Shown here: positions 1 to 8,629 of the stretch, one piece after another
Numbering within the stretch: position 1 is the stretch's first letter
Layout of the letters: each line of letters starts with the position of its first letter
Assembly (NCBI GenBank): GCA_943846785.1
Contig: OX044367.1
Coordinates: forward strand, 310,001 to 374,000
Source of the DNA: SCGC-AAA076-P13 sp905478035
Lineage (GTDB): Bacteria; Pseudomonadota; Gammaproteobacteria; Magnimaribacterales; D2472
Length of the DNA: 64,000 nt
Direction of reading: 5' to 3'
Translations under genes and position numbers: made by a program
The notes under the pieces: generated by a model
What the model saw: only the letters and a program-made list of their open reading frames with translations
Database searches by the model: none
Told to the model about the DNA's origin: nothing

Positions 1-291
1 GCTGCTCATTTAGCTGGTGCTGTTGCCGCACATTCCACAAGACCAGTAATAGGAATACCAATTGAATCAGGCGGAATGGGTGGTATAGACTCTTTATTAT
101 CAACTGCTATGATGCCTCCTGGTGTCCCTGTAGCAACTGTTGCTGTAGGTAAAAGTGGTGCCAAAAATAGTGCGATTCTTGCTGTTCAAATTTTAGCAAC
201 ATCTGATGATGATCTTTCAGCAAAATTAACAGATTATAAAAATAATATGAGAGATGAAGTACTCAAAAAAGATAAAGCTCTCAATTCATAA
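1..291 (+). CDS. purE: N5-carboxyaminoimidazole ribonucleotide mutase, C-terminal part
   Basis: The frame is open from base 1, so the 5' part lies outside the window. The visible 96 residues begin AAHLAGAVAAHSTRPV and continue through GGIDSLLST, MPPGVPVATVAVGKSGAKN and AVQILA, the conserved C-terminal half of class I PurE. PurE moves the carboxyl group of N5-CAIR to give CAIR in de novo purine synthesis in the cytoplasm. A later ATG at 76 would cut into the conserved fold, so it is not the start. The stop is followed at once by the TTG start of tsaC, suggesting co-transcription. purK, the usual partner, is not visible. Confidence 0.93.
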   Translation, partial: AAHLAGAVAAHSTRPVIGIPIESGGMGGIDSLLSTAMMPPGVPVATVAVGKSGAKNSAILAVQILATSDDDLSAKLTDYKNNMRDEVLKKDKALNS

Positions 292-852
292 TTGTCTTCC
301 AAATCTTTAGATATAAATCAGTCTATAGATTGGCTAAATAGAGGAAATATATTAGCTCATCCGACTGAGGGCGTATGGGGTTTGGGTTGCAATGCTTTTG
401 ACGAGTTAGCGTTCAAAAAAATATATGATTTAAAGAAAAGAGATAGAAAAAAAAGTTTTATTTTACTGGTTAATTCATATCAAAGCATTGAAAAATATAT
501 TACTAAAATATCAAAAGCTGATATAGATTATTTAAATGAATATTGGCCTGGACCTGTAACATTCCTTATACAATATAATAACAATCTTCCAGAACATCTT
601 CAAAATGAAACTGGAAAGATAGCAGTAAGAGTAAGTAATCACTTACCTATAAAAGCTTTAATTAAAGGATTTAATGGAATTATGGTCTCTACTTCTGCAA
701 ACATATCAGGAGAGGCTATAATAAATGATCCTGAAAAAATAATGTTAACTTTTGATGATGATTGTACTGCCTTTTATAATGAGGATTTAGGGAAGCTTAA
801 AAAGCCTTCAAAGATAATTGATCTGACATCACGAGCAATAATTCGCAATTAA
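292..852 (+). CDS. tsaC: Threonylcarbamoyl-AMP synthase (YrdC/Sua5 family)
   Basis: TsaC makes threonylcarbamoyl-AMP from threonine, bicarbonate and ATP, the first step of the t6A37 modification of ANN-decoding tRNAs. The 186-residue length matches the short TsaC type (about 190) without the Sua5 extension. The family signature HPTEGVWGLGC lies at residues 23-33 and STSANISGE near 134-142. The start is a TTG directly after the purE stop; there is no earlier start in frame and the N-terminus aligns well from here. Its partner tsaE is at the other end of this window, frameshifted. It heads a tight run with hemF and aroE, as in other gammaproteobacteria. Confidence 0.93.
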   Translation: MSSKSLDINQSIDWLNRGNILAHPTEGVWGLGCNAFDELAFKKIYDLKKRDRKKSFILLVNSYQSIEKYITKISKADIDYLNEYWPGPVTFLIQYNNNLPEHLQNETGKIAVRVSNHLPIKALIKGFNGIMVSTSANISGEAIINDPEKIMLTFDDDCTAFYNEDLGKLKKPSKIIDLTSRAIIRN

Positions 853-854
853 AA

Positions 855-1760
855 ATGACTAAAGACCTAGAACAAATATTTACCAATTCTCAAAAAAAAG
901 TTATTGATGCATTTTCTAAAATTGAGTCTTCAAAGAAAGCAAAAATAACCTTTGATAAATGGAAACGGCCAGAGGGTGGAGGGGGTCAAACTTTTGTAAT
1001 TGAATCAGGTGCGTTTTTTGATAATTGTGCAGTTAATTTTTCTTCAATTTCTGGAAAAAAACTTCCAAAAGCTGCTCTTGGAAATGCCTTGGTAAAATCA
1101 TCAAATAATGGATATCGAGCAATGGGCCTGTCTGTTATTTCGCACCCTAAGAATCCATTTGTACCATCTAGCCATTTAAATATTCGACTTTTTTGCATTC
1201 TTGACAAAAATAAAAATATAAAAGAATGGTGGGCAGGTGGCGGCTATGATTTAACCCCATATATTTCATTTAGATCTGACAATGTTAAGTGGCATAAGGA
1301 TGCTAGAGCTTTATTAGATTCATATCACAAAAATTTCTATAAAAATTTCTCAAAAAATTGTAATGAATACTTTTATATTCCACATAGAAAGGAAAGAAGA
1401 GGTGTTGGAGGTATATTTTTTGATAATTTTACTAAAATGGATTTAAACAAGACTATAGACATGCTTTCTAATATTGCAGATCAATATCTATCTTCATATT
1501 TGCATATTGCAAATAAAAGAAAAAAAACACAATTTACAAAAGAACAAAAAGATTTTCAGCTTTTAAGAAGAGGAAGATATGCTGAATTTAATTTAGTAAA
1601 TGATAGGGGGACTGCTTTTGGCCTTCAGTCTAATGGGAGAATACAATCTATTCTTGCCTCCCTGCCTAAAGATGTTCAGTGGTCTTATAAAAAAGACCCA
1701 TCTTATATAAAAATGGAAAAACAACTCTTAAAACATATCAATAGAGATTGGAATGTCTAA
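855..1760 (+). CDS. hemF: Oxygen-dependent coproporphyrinogen III oxidase
   Basis: HemF oxidatively decarboxylates two propionates of coproporphyrinogen III to give protoporphyrinogen IX, using O2, in heme synthesis. The 301 residues match the family length (about 300). Visible signatures are GGGGQTFVIESG near 41-52, GGGYDLTPY at 128-136, PHRKERRGVGGIFFDNF, and RRGRYAEFNLVNDRGTAFGL near the C-terminus. It starts 2 bases after the tsaC stop and its end overlaps aroE by 8 bases. The aerobic enzyme fits the oxidase locus just downstream, which needs heme a. Confidence 0.97.
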   Translation: MTKDLEQIFTNSQKKVIDAFSKIESSKKAKITFDKWKRPEGGGGQTFVIESGAFFDNCAVNFSSISGKKLPKAALGNALVKSSNNGYRAMGLSVISHPKNPFVPSSHLNIRLFCILDKNKNIKEWWAGGGYDLTPYISFRSDNVKWHKDARALLDSYHKNFYKNFSKNCNEYFYIPHRKERRGVGGIFFDNFTKMDLNKTIDMLSNIADQYLSSYLHIANKRKKTQFTKEQKDFQLLRRGRYAEFNLVNDRGTAFGLQSNGRIQSILASLPKDVQWSYKKDPSYIKMEKQLLKHINRDWNV

Positions 1761-2571
1761 GAAATTTAAATTAGGCGTTGTTGGAAATCCAATAGAGCAT
1801 TCACTATCACCTTTTATACATTCTAGGTTTGCAAGGCAAGAAAAAATTAATCTGGACTATCAAGCATATAAAGTTGAAATAGATAAATTTGAAATTTTTA
1901 TAAATGATTTTTTTTCTGAATCATCAGCTATTGGGCTAAACGTTACCCTGCCATTTAAAAGTGTTGCAGCTAAATTAACAGGTAATATCTCTGATGAGGC
2001 AAAACAAATAAATGCTGTAAATACAATTCTAAAAAAAAATAAAAATTACATGCTTGAATCTACTGACGGTATCGGATTTATAGAAGATTTAGAGTCTAAG
2101 AAAATAAATTTAAAAAATAAGAATATTCTTTTAATTGGTGCTGGAGCAGCTATTGAAAGCATTCTTTATAGGATAATTTTTGAGAATCCAAAATCTATTT
2201 TTATAAAGAATAGAACTATTGAAAAAGCAATATATTTAAAAGATAAATATGCTAGATACGGCTCAATAGATTTAGTTTCCAATACAGAAGACCCTTATGA
2301 TGTAATTATCAATGGTAGCTCTGCTGGTCTCACTGGCAATTTCTTTAATCCAGGAGATTTAAGCCTTTCAAAAAAACCATACTTTTATGACTTGAACTAT
2401 TCACTAGATCAAACACCTTTTTGTAATTGGGCAAAAGGTTACACAGATGACGTTTATGATGGAACTGGTATGCTTGTTAATCAGGCAGCACAATCATTTA
2501 AAATTTGGTTTGGTGTTCTCCCATCAGTATCTCAGGTAACAAAAGAGCTTCAGAATTTAAAAAATGAGTAA
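1753..2571 (+). CDS. aroE: Shikimate dehydrogenase
   Basis: AroE reduces 3-dehydroshikimate to shikimate with NADPH in aromatic amino acid synthesis. The substrate-binding motif GNPIEHSLSPFIH is at residues 11-23, NVTLPFK carries the catalytic Lys69, INAVNTI follows, and the nucleotide-binding loop GAGAA lies near 128. Length 272 equals the usual AroE. The ATG lies inside the end of hemF (8-base overlap), and the 3' end overlaps the next small gene by 8 bases, so translational coupling is likely. Confidence 0.95.
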   Translation: MSKKFKLGVVGNPIEHSLSPFIHSRFARQEKINLDYQAYKVEIDKFEIFINDFFSESSAIGLNVTLPFKSVAAKLTGNISDEAKQINAVNTILKKNKNYMLESTDGIGFIEDLESKKINLKNKNILLIGAGAAIESILYRIIFENPKSIFIKNRTIEKAIYLKDKYARYGSIDLVSNTEDPYDVIINGSSAGLTGNFFNPGDLSLSKKPYFYDLNYSLDQTPFCNWAKGYTDDVYDGTGMLVNQAAQSFKIWFGVLPSVSQVTKELQNLKNE

Positions 2572-2764
2572 ATTCATTCAATTTATAGCAGGGGCTGTTT
2601 GTCCATCTTGTAAAGCTCAAGATACAATCGCGATTAACACCGAAGATGATTTAATTTATTGTGTTAAGTGTGATTTCAAAGAAAATAGACCCGTGCTAAA
2701 AGAGAAAAATAATCAGTCTATAAATGTTATTAATATTGATGATTTCAAGGCCAGCAAAAGCTAG
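2564..2764 (+). CDS. yheV: YheV-like small zinc-ribbon protein (DUF2387)
   Basis: This 66-residue protein has the start FIQFIAGAVCPSCKAQD and a second CVKC knuckle, giving a CPSC...CVKC zinc-ribbon arrangement. The FIAGAxCPxCxAQD pattern is typical of the DUF2387/YheV family of gammaproteobacteria, whose function is unknown. It overlaps aroE by 8 bases and closes this gene run. The family assignment is by recognised pattern; no role is claimed. Confidence 0.8.
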   Translation: MSKFIQFIAGAVCPSCKAQDTIAINTEDDLIYCVKCDFKENRPVLKEKNNQSINVINIDDFKASKS

Positions 2765-2816
2765 TAAAACAAGAGACAAAAAGATATCATATGCAGCAAA
2801 TTTATAGGGCAATTTT

Positions 2817-2845
2817 TTGTTTTAATTATATTAATAGCTTATAAT
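2817..2845 (+). promoter_or_regulatory. Sigma70-type promoter for the cytochrome oxidase locus
   Basis: TTGTTT (2817-2822), a 17-base spacer and a perfect TATAAT (2840-2845) lie about 50 bases before coxB. The gap 2765-2896 contains no gene that I can see. An AGGA about 10 bases before the coxB ATG (2897) can serve as the ribosome binding site. The promoter is a sequence match only. Confidence 0.6.
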
Positions 2846-2896
2846 ACGTTATAAGGGAATTTTATTTTTATACACACTTTCACAGGACACACTTAA

Positions 2897-4042
2897 ATGT
2901 TACTTAAATATTTAGCAAAAATTCAATACATGATCATTGCAGGGGCGCTTTTAGTTACGAGTCCAATCAGAGCGGACTGGTTTGCACTAAACATGACAAG
3001 AGGCATTACAGACATTAGTAATGAAGTATTTGAATTACACATGTTAATTTTTTGGATTTGTGTTGCTATTGGTGTTGTGGTTTTTGCTGTCATGTTTTAT
3101 TCAATGTATGCCCACACTAAGAAAAAAAATCCAGTTGCTGCAACTTTTCATGAAAATACAAAAGTAGAGATTGCATGGACAATAGTACCTTTTTTAATTC
3201 TTATTGCTATGGCGATTCCGGCCTCCAAGACTCTTGTTAAAATTTATGACGATGAGGCTGGTGATGTAAATATTCAAGTCACAGGATATCAGTGGAAGTG
3301 GCAATATAATTATTTAGAAGATGATATAAGTTTCTTTGCTAATCTTTCAACAGACCTTGATGAAATTTACAACCTTGTTCCTAAGGGAGAAAACTATCTT
3401 CAAGAAGTTGACGAAATGGTCTTAATCCCGGTTGGTAAAAAAGTTAGATTTCTAATAACCGCCAATGATGTTATTCATTCCTGGTGGATGCCTGACTTTG
3501 CTATTAAGCAGGATGCCATACCTGGATTTGTTAACACAGCATGGACTAAAGTAGACGTTCCCGGTATTTATAGAGGAAAGTGCACAGAGCTATGTGGTAA
3601 AAATCATGGGTTTATGCCAATTGTTGTTAAAGCTGTTGAACAAGATGAGTATGATCAATGGGTTTCGGAAAAGAAAGATGTTGCCATGAAGCTTGCTGAA
3701 CTAACAACCAAGGAATGGTCCACACAAGAATTAGTTGAAAGAGGCGAAGAGGTTTATGCACTTAATTGCGTTGCATGCCATCAGACAAATGGCCAAGGAA
3801 TTCAAGGAATTTTTCCAGGTCTTGTTGGAAGTGAAATTGCTTTGAATGATAAAGAGAGACACATTGAGATATTAATGGAAGGTGTTCAAGGTGCTGCTAT
3901 GAATTCGTTTAGCTATTTATCTGAAGTTGAATTAGCAGCTGTAATTACATATACGAGACAAGCATGGGGTAACGCTGAAAATGGAGATGGCGAAATAGTT
4001 ATTCCAAAAGATATAGTCGATTATAAACAACCAAAAATTTAA
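2897..4042 (+). CDS. coxB: Cytochrome c oxidase subunit II with fused cytochrome c domain
   Basis: Subunit II takes electrons from cytochrome c through the CuA centre. There is a signal-like start (residues 1-26), two membrane helices (near 47-70 and 92-110) and a periplasmic cupredoxin domain with the CuA ligands His194, Cys229, Glu231, Cys233, His237 and Met240 (in CTELCGKNHGFM). A C-terminal cytochrome c domain follows, with heme motif CVACH at 291-295 and a later Met, so this is a caa3-like fused subunit. Length 381 fits that class. It is the first gene of the oxidase locus, behind a clear promoter. Confidence 0.97.
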   Translation: MLLKYLAKIQYMIIAGALLVTSPIRADWFALNMTRGITDISNEVFELHMLIFWICVAIGVVVFAVMFYSMYAHTKKKNPVAATFHENTKVEIAWTIVPFLILIAMAIPASKTLVKIYDDEAGDVNIQVTGYQWKWQYNYLEDDISFFANLSTDLDEIYNLVPKGENYLQEVDEMVLIPVGKKVRFLITANDVIHSWWMPDFAIKQDAIPGFVNTAWTKVDVPGIYRGKCTELCGKNHGFMPIVVKAVEQDEYDQWVSEKKDVAMKLAELTTKEWSTQELVERGEEVYALNCVACHQTNGQGIQGIFPGLVGSEIALNDKERHIEILMEGVQGAAMNSFSYLSEVELAAVITYTRQAWGNAENGDGEIVIPKDIVDYKQPKI

Positions 4043-4068
4043 AGAATTTAAAGAAGAGGATAGAAAGT

Positions 4069-5652
4069 ATGAGCGCAGTTATAGAAAACCATCATGACGA
4101 TCACCATCACGGACCTGCTAAAGGTTTAACAAGATGGTTATATACAACCAACCATAAAGATATAGGTACATTATATTTATGGTTTAGTTTTGCGATGTTC
4201 TTAATTGGTGGAGCAATGGCTATGGTAATCAGAGCTGAATTATTTCAGCCTGGAATGCAGATAGTTGAACCTGAATTTTATAATCAGATGATAACTCTTC
4301 ATGGGCTAATAATGATATTTGGTGGAGTTATGCCAGCATTTGTTGGTCTCGCTAACTGGCTTGTTCCAATGATGATTGGGGCGCCAGACATGGCACTTCC
4401 TAGAATGAATAATTTAAGTTTTTGGATACTACCTTTTGCTTTCTTTATTCTGCTTTCCTCTCTCTTTATGGAAGGTGGAGCTCCTAACTTTGGTTGGACA
4501 TTCTACGCTCCATTATCTACAACATATGCACCTCCAAGCGTAACCTTCTTTATCTTCTCTGTTCACATAATGGGAGCCTCATCAATTATGGGAGCTATCA
4601 ACGTTGTTGTAACGATCATGAACATGAGAGCACCAGGGGTTGGTTTGATGAAAATGCCATTATTCGTTTGGTCATGGTTAATTACTGCATATCTTTTAAT
4701 AGCAGTTATGCCTGTGCTTGCCGGAGCAGTAACAATGATGTTGATGGATATTCACTTTGGCACTAGTTTCTTTAATGCTGCTGGTGGTGGCGATCCCGTA
4801 TTATTTCAGCATATATTCTGGTTCTTCGGCCATCCTGAAGTTTACATAATGATTTTGCCTGCTTTCGGAATCGTATCTCATATTATTGAAACCTTCTCAA
4901 GGAAACAATTATTTGGATATTCATCTATGGTTTGGGCAATGTTATCTATAGCAATTCTTTCATTTGTAGTCTGGGCGCATCATATGTTTACAGTTGGCTT
5001 GCCTCTTGCTGCTGAATTATTCTTTATGTGGGCAACTATGTTGATAGCTGTTCCTACAGGTGTAAAAGTGTTTAATTGGATTGCAACTATGTTTAGAGGA
5101 TCAATTACATTTGAGACTCCTATGTTGTTTGCTTGTGCTTTTGTTGTTCTTTTTACAATGGGTGGCTTTTCAGGTCTGATGTTGGCTATAACACCTGCTG
5201 ATTTCCAATACCATGATACATATTTTGTTGTTGCTCATTTCCACTATGTACTTGTTCCAGGAGCTATATTCTCAATCATGGCTGCTGTTTATTACTGGAT
5301 ACCCAAATGGTGTGGAAACATGTATGACGAAAGACTAGGAAAATTACATTTCTGGCTTTCTTTTATTGGAGTTAATGTAACTTTCTTCCCGCAACACTTT
5401 ATTGGTTTAGCAGGAATGCCTAGAAGATATCCTGACTATGCATTGCAATTTGCAGATTGGAATATGGTATCTACTGTAGGAGCATTCTTGTTTGGAGTTT
5501 CTCAAATTTTATTCTTATTCATAGTTGTGAAGACAGTTATGGGTGGTAAAAAAGCTACTGACCAAGTCTGGGAAGGAGCAAGAGGTCTTGAATGGACAGT
5601 TGCATCGCCAGCACCATATCACACATTTACTACTCCACCTAAGATAGACTAA
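4069..5652 (+). CDS. coxA: Cytochrome c oxidase subunit I
   Basis: This is the catalytic heme-copper subunit of an A-type proton-pumping oxidase: 527 residues and about 12 membrane helices. Heme a ligand His78 (in ITLHGL), the D-channel Asp107 in GAPDMALPRMNN, the CuB site HPEVY (His255, Glu257, Tyr259), His304-His305 (WAHHMF) and the K-channel Lys333 are all present; the heme ligands follow in VAHFHYVLV. The N-terminus carries a His-rich stretch (residues 8-14) that could bind metal but is probably incidental. The stop overlaps the ctaG ATG by one base (TAATG). Confidence 0.98.
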   Translation: MSAVIENHHDDHHHGPAKGLTRWLYTTNHKDIGTLYLWFSFAMFLIGGAMAMVIRAELFQPGMQIVEPEFYNQMITLHGLIMIFGGVMPAFVGLANWLVPMMIGAPDMALPRMNNLSFWILPFAFFILLSSLFMEGGAPNFGWTFYAPLSTTYAPPSVTFFIFSVHIMGASSIMGAINVVVTIMNMRAPGVGLMKMPLFVWSWLITAYLLIAVMPVLAGAVTMMLMDIHFGTSFFNAAGGGDPVLFQHIFWFFGHPEVYIMILPAFGIVSHIIETFSRKQLFGYSSMVWAMLSIAILSFVVWAHHMFTVGLPLAAELFFMWATMLIAVPTGVKVFNWIATMFRGSITFETPMLFACAFVVLFTMGGFSGLMLAITPADFQYHDTYFVVAHFHYVLVPGAIFSIMAAVYYWIPKWCGNMYDERLGKLHFWLSFIGVNVTFFPQHFIGLAGMPRRYPDYALQFADWNMVSTVGAFLFGVSQILFLFIVVKTVMGGKKATDQVWEGARGLEWTVASPAPYHTFTTPPKID

Positions 5653-6212
5653 TGAATTCGGACGCAAAGAAAACATTAAAGAAACTGCTTATTGCAGTTC
5701 CTCTTATGTTTGCTTTTGGCTTTGCATTAGTGCCTTTGTATGATGTTTTCTGTGAAGTGACCGGTATCAATGGAAAAGTATTCCAATCAGACTATGAGGA
5801 TGAGCTTCTCACAGATGACGGTAGGCCTTTGGCAGTTCAATTTATTTCAACAAATAATGAAAATATGCCTTGGGTTTTTGAGCCATCTGAAAAAGTAATG
5901 AAAATTTCTACCGGCGAATACTATACTGCAACTTTCTACGTTAAAAACACCACTAATAAAAAGATGGTTGCTCAAGCCGTTCCAAGTGTTGCTCCCTCAA
6001 ATGCAGCAGCCCATCTTAAGAAATTAGAATGCTTTTGTTTTGAGCAGCAAGAATTAATGCCAGGTGAAGAGGCTCTTCTCCCAGTAAAATTACTTGTTTC
6101 AAATGAACTACCTAAAAACATTAAAAATATAATCATGTCATACACTATTTTTGACATTACAGACTACAATGATGAGCCAATGGCTGGTCACGAAATGAAT
6201 ATGGAGCACTAG
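5652..6212 (+). CDS. ctaG: Cytochrome c oxidase assembly protein, CuB insertion (Cox11)
   Basis: Cox11/CtaG delivers copper to the CuB site of subunit I. The 186-residue protein has one N-terminal membrane helix (about 12-30, followed by VPLYDVFCEVTGINGK, a family hallmark) and the copper-binding CFCFEQQELMPGE motif in the periplasmic domain. It starts on the last base of coxA and sits between coxA and coxC, the standard position. Confidence 0.97.
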   Translation: MNSDAKKTLKKLLIAVPLMFAFGFALVPLYDVFCEVTGINGKVFQSDYEDELLTDDGRPLAVQFISTNNENMPWVFEPSEKVMKISTGEYYTATFYVKNTTNKKMVAQAVPSVAPSNAAAHLKKLECFCFEQQELMPGEEALLPVKLLVSNELPKNIKNIIMSYTIFDITDYNDEPMAGHEMNMEH

Positions 6213-6218
6213 AATAAT

Positions 6219-7136
6219 ATGAGTACACAAAATTATTACGTACCTGACCAAAGTAGATTTCCAATCTTTATGGCGGTATCTTTATTTCTTTTGGTTATGG
6301 GCGCCTCAAGTACTATTAATAATTTAGGTGATGCTGATAATAATTCTGTTTATATTCTTTATGCTGGCTTTCTTTCTTTGTTCACGACACTATTTTTCTG
6401 GTTTAGACAGGTTATTAAAGAACATTTAGCTGGCTTAGATAGCAATCAGTTAAAAACATCTTATGTTTACGGAATGGCTTGGTTTATATTTTCCGAAGTT
6501 ATGTTTTTTGCAGCATTTTTTGGTGCACTTTTCTACGTAAGAAATTTTGCAGTGCCTTGGCTTGGCGGGGTTGGTGAAAAAGGAATTGGCGTTGCCGCTC
6601 TAGATTTATGGGATGGCTTCGAGTCTGCTTGGCCTTTAATAGAGACACCAGATAAAGGGGCTGCATATAAAGATACTGGTTTTACAAGTATGTCTTGGCC
6701 TGGCTTTGATAAAGCTCTTACGTGGCTTCCACTATGGAATACAATCGTCTTATTAAGCTCAAGCCTAACCGTTCATCATGCTCATGTTGGTTTAAAGAAT
6801 GGCAACAGAAAACAATTCAATGTTTGGCTAGGAGTTACTGTAACACTTGCTGTAATTTTTGTTTTCTTGCAAGCTGCTGAGTACTATGAAGCATATACTC
6901 ATTACGGCTTAACATTGAATTCAGGTATTTATGGGTCGACCTTCTTTATGTTAACTGGCTTCCATGGCTTCCATGTAATGATGGGAGGAATAATGCTTGG
7001 GATAATGTTGGCTAGATCCCTATATGCTGGACATTTTGAAGACCATGATCATTTTGGATTTGAGGCTGCCTCTTGGTATTGGCATTTTGTTGATGTTGTA
7101 TGGGTAATGTTGTTCTTATTTGTTTATATACTGTAG
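6219..7136 (+). CDS. coxC: Cytochrome c oxidase subunit III
   Basis: Subunit III is a seven-helix membrane protein that stabilises the oxidase active site. The 305 residues include FSEVMFFAAFFGALFY, the TVHHAHVGLK region, and TGFHGFHVMMGG and WYWHFVDVVWVMLF near the C-terminus. A hydrophilic insertion of about 55 residues between helices (after FAVPWLGG) is of the kind found in gammaproteobacterial subunit III. The stop abuts the convergent DUF2909 gene directly. Confidence 0.97.
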   Translation: MSTQNYYVPDQSRFPIFMAVSLFLLVMGASSTINNLGDADNNSVYILYAGFLSLFTTLFFWFRQVIKEHLAGLDSNQLKTSYVYGMAWFIFSEVMFFAAFFGALFYVRNFAVPWLGGVGEKGIGVAALDLWDGFESAWPLIETPDKGAAYKDTGFTSMSWPGFDKALTWLPLWNTIVLLSSSLTVHHAHVGLKNGNRKQFNVWLGVTVTLAVIFVFLQAAEYYEAYTHYGLTLNSGIYGSTFFMLTGFHGFHVMMGGIMLGIMLARSLYAGHFEDHDHFGFEAASWYWHFVDVVWVMLFLFVYIL

Positions 7137-7355
7137 TTAGGAACCATCCCAAGGCACACTATTTCCTAGTTCGCCAGTTATTAGGCCGATGGTAACCAGG
7201 ATTATTAATATAACAGCCAAAGCAACTCTGAAACCGAGACTATTTGCAGTTCTCTTACTTTCAACTTTGCCTTGATCGACTATTAAAAAATAGAGCGCAC
7301 TGCCAAGAGATAAAAATATTAAAAATACGTCGATATAAATTAGAGTTTTAATCAT
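7137..7355 (-). CDS. Twin-transmembrane protein (DUF2909)
   Basis: This is a 72-residue protein with two hydrophobic helices (about 5-26 and 43-62) separated by a short basic loop. Small proteins of this layout (DUF2909) are regularly found between coxC and SURF1 in gammaproteobacteria, on the opposite strand, as here. The function is unknown; the position suggests a role near the oxidase. It abuts coxC tail to tail and lies 34 bases from the divergent SURF1 start. Confidence 0.75.
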   Translation of the reverse strand: MIKTLIYIDVFLIFLSLGSALYFLIVDQGKVESKRTANSLGFRVALAVILIILVTIGLITGELGNSVPWDGS

Positions 7356-7389
7356 AAAATTATTTTAGAACAGTTAACATTTTATAGAT

Positions 7390-8091
7390 ATGAAAAAAAG
7401 AAATTTTAAACCAGGAAAAAAAGTAACAATCTTTTTTGTATTCTTTGCATCTGTCTTTTTCATACTTGGATTGTGGCAAATAGAGAGAGGGCAGGCAAAG
7501 AGTAAAATAATTTCACAATTCAACAGCAATCTAAAAGAAGAGCCTTCTTACCTTTCAGATAAATCTTTAAAATGGGATAGAGTTTTTGTTGATGGTTCAT
7601 GGCATGGAGATGAACAAATTCTCGTAGACAATATCATTAATAATGGCATTGCAGGATATAAGGTTCTAACACCACTTAAAATAAGTGATTCTCAACAGTA
7701 CATTCTTGTTGATAGGGGCTGGATTGCTCAAAAAGAATTTAGACAAGACTTGCCTGATATAGATATAGATAATGGGTTTGTGCGAGTTAGGGGTATCTTA
7801 GAAGATCCTGAGCTAGGCTTTGTTCTTTCTGACGACCTTGTAACAGATAAATGGCCCAAGGTTTCACAAACAAAAAATATTGAAATTATTACAAAAGAGT
7901 ACAACAAAAATCTTATGCCTTTTATATTAGTAGCAGAACCAATATTAAGGGATAGCTTAGAACATATTAGAATCGTGCCTTCAACAATGATGCCCGTTAA
8001 GCATTATGGATATTCAGCACAATGGTTCACAATGTGGCTTGCAATTTGTTTAATGTATATATGGATAGGATTTAAAAAAAATGAAGAATAA
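7390..8091 (+). CDS. SURF1 family cytochrome oxidase biogenesis protein
   Basis: SURF1 (Shy1) proteins help insert heme a into subunit I. The sequence shows the expected pattern of an N-terminal helix (about 12-30) with FILGLWQIERGQAK, a periplasmic domain with ILVDRGWIA, and a C-terminal helix following HYGYSAQWFTMW. Length 233 is normal. The end overlaps the next gene by 11 bases. Confidence 0.94.
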   Translation: MKKRNFKPGKKVTIFFVFFASVFFILGLWQIERGQAKSKIISQFNSNLKEEPSYLSDKSLKWDRVFVDGSWHGDEQILVDNIINNGIAGYKVLTPLKISDSQQYILVDRGWIAQKEFRQDLPDIDIDNGFVRVRGILEDPELGFVLSDDLVTDKWPKVSQTKNIEIITKEYNKNLMPFILVAEPILRDSLEHIRIVPSTMMPVKHYGYSAQWFTMWLAICLMYIWIGFKKNEE

Positions 8092-8629
8092 AATATTTTT
8101 AGCAATAATTTTACTAACACCAATCTTGGTAGTTACTTTTTCTTCCTTGTATTTTTCTTATGGCTACTCGCCTGATGGCACTAAAAATAATGGTATTTTT
8201 TTCAAATCATATTTTAATTTTGATCAGTTTAATCAAAATGATAATGAGCAGATGATTGAATTCGAAGACGGCAAATGGGTAATGGCTGTATATATAACAG
8301 ACCCGCAAAAATCAGCCAAATCTCTTTATCTCATGCGTCAGCTAAATGTTGCTCTTAATAGAGATATTAATAGAGTAAAAAGGGTAGCATTTTATAGCAA
8401 TGCATTACTTAAGGATTCAGTAGATGAGCTTATTAATGAGTATCCGAGAACAGAGTTGGTGAATGATAAGAATGGAATTTTACTTAATGTATTGCAGAAA
8501 AACTCTGAGGCCAACATAACCGAACAAAACCCTATTTTTATAATTGACCCATATGGAAGGGCTGTGATGTATTTTGAAACTTCTACAGACCCAAAGAAAA
8601 TATTAAAAGATTTAAAGGTATTAATTTAA
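8081..8629 (+). CDS. Cytochrome oxidase locus accessory protein, thioredoxin-like (uncharacterised)
   Basis: The 182-residue protein has one N-terminal membrane helix (about 5-24) and a periplasmic domain. GKWVMAVYITDP and NPIFIIDPYGRAVMYFE resemble the beta strands of SCO/thioredoxin-fold proteins, but there is no CxxC or CxxxC pair. Proteins of this size sit between SURF1 and ctaA in many gammaproteobacteria and are annotated only as oxidase-associated. It overlaps SURF1 by 11 bases and ctaA by one. It may act in heme or copper delivery; that is inferred from position only. Confidence 0.7.
   Translation: MKNKIFLAIILLTPILVVTFSSLYFSYGYSPDGTKNNGIFFKSYFNFDQFNQNDNEQMIEFEDGKWVMAVYITDPQKSAKSLYLMRQLNVALNRDINRVKRVAFYSNALLKDSVDELINEYPRTELVNDKNGILLNVLQKNSEANITEQNPIFIIDPYGRAVMYFETSTDPKKILKDLKVLI

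Noticed and set aside
986..1207. Minus-strand open frame inside hemF
   Set aside because: Fully inside a well-supported gene; no recognisable motif.
4069..4110. Histidine-rich N-terminus of coxA as a metal sensor
   Set aside because: Such His-rich leaders occur in other bacterial subunit I sequences; nothing further supports a sensing role.
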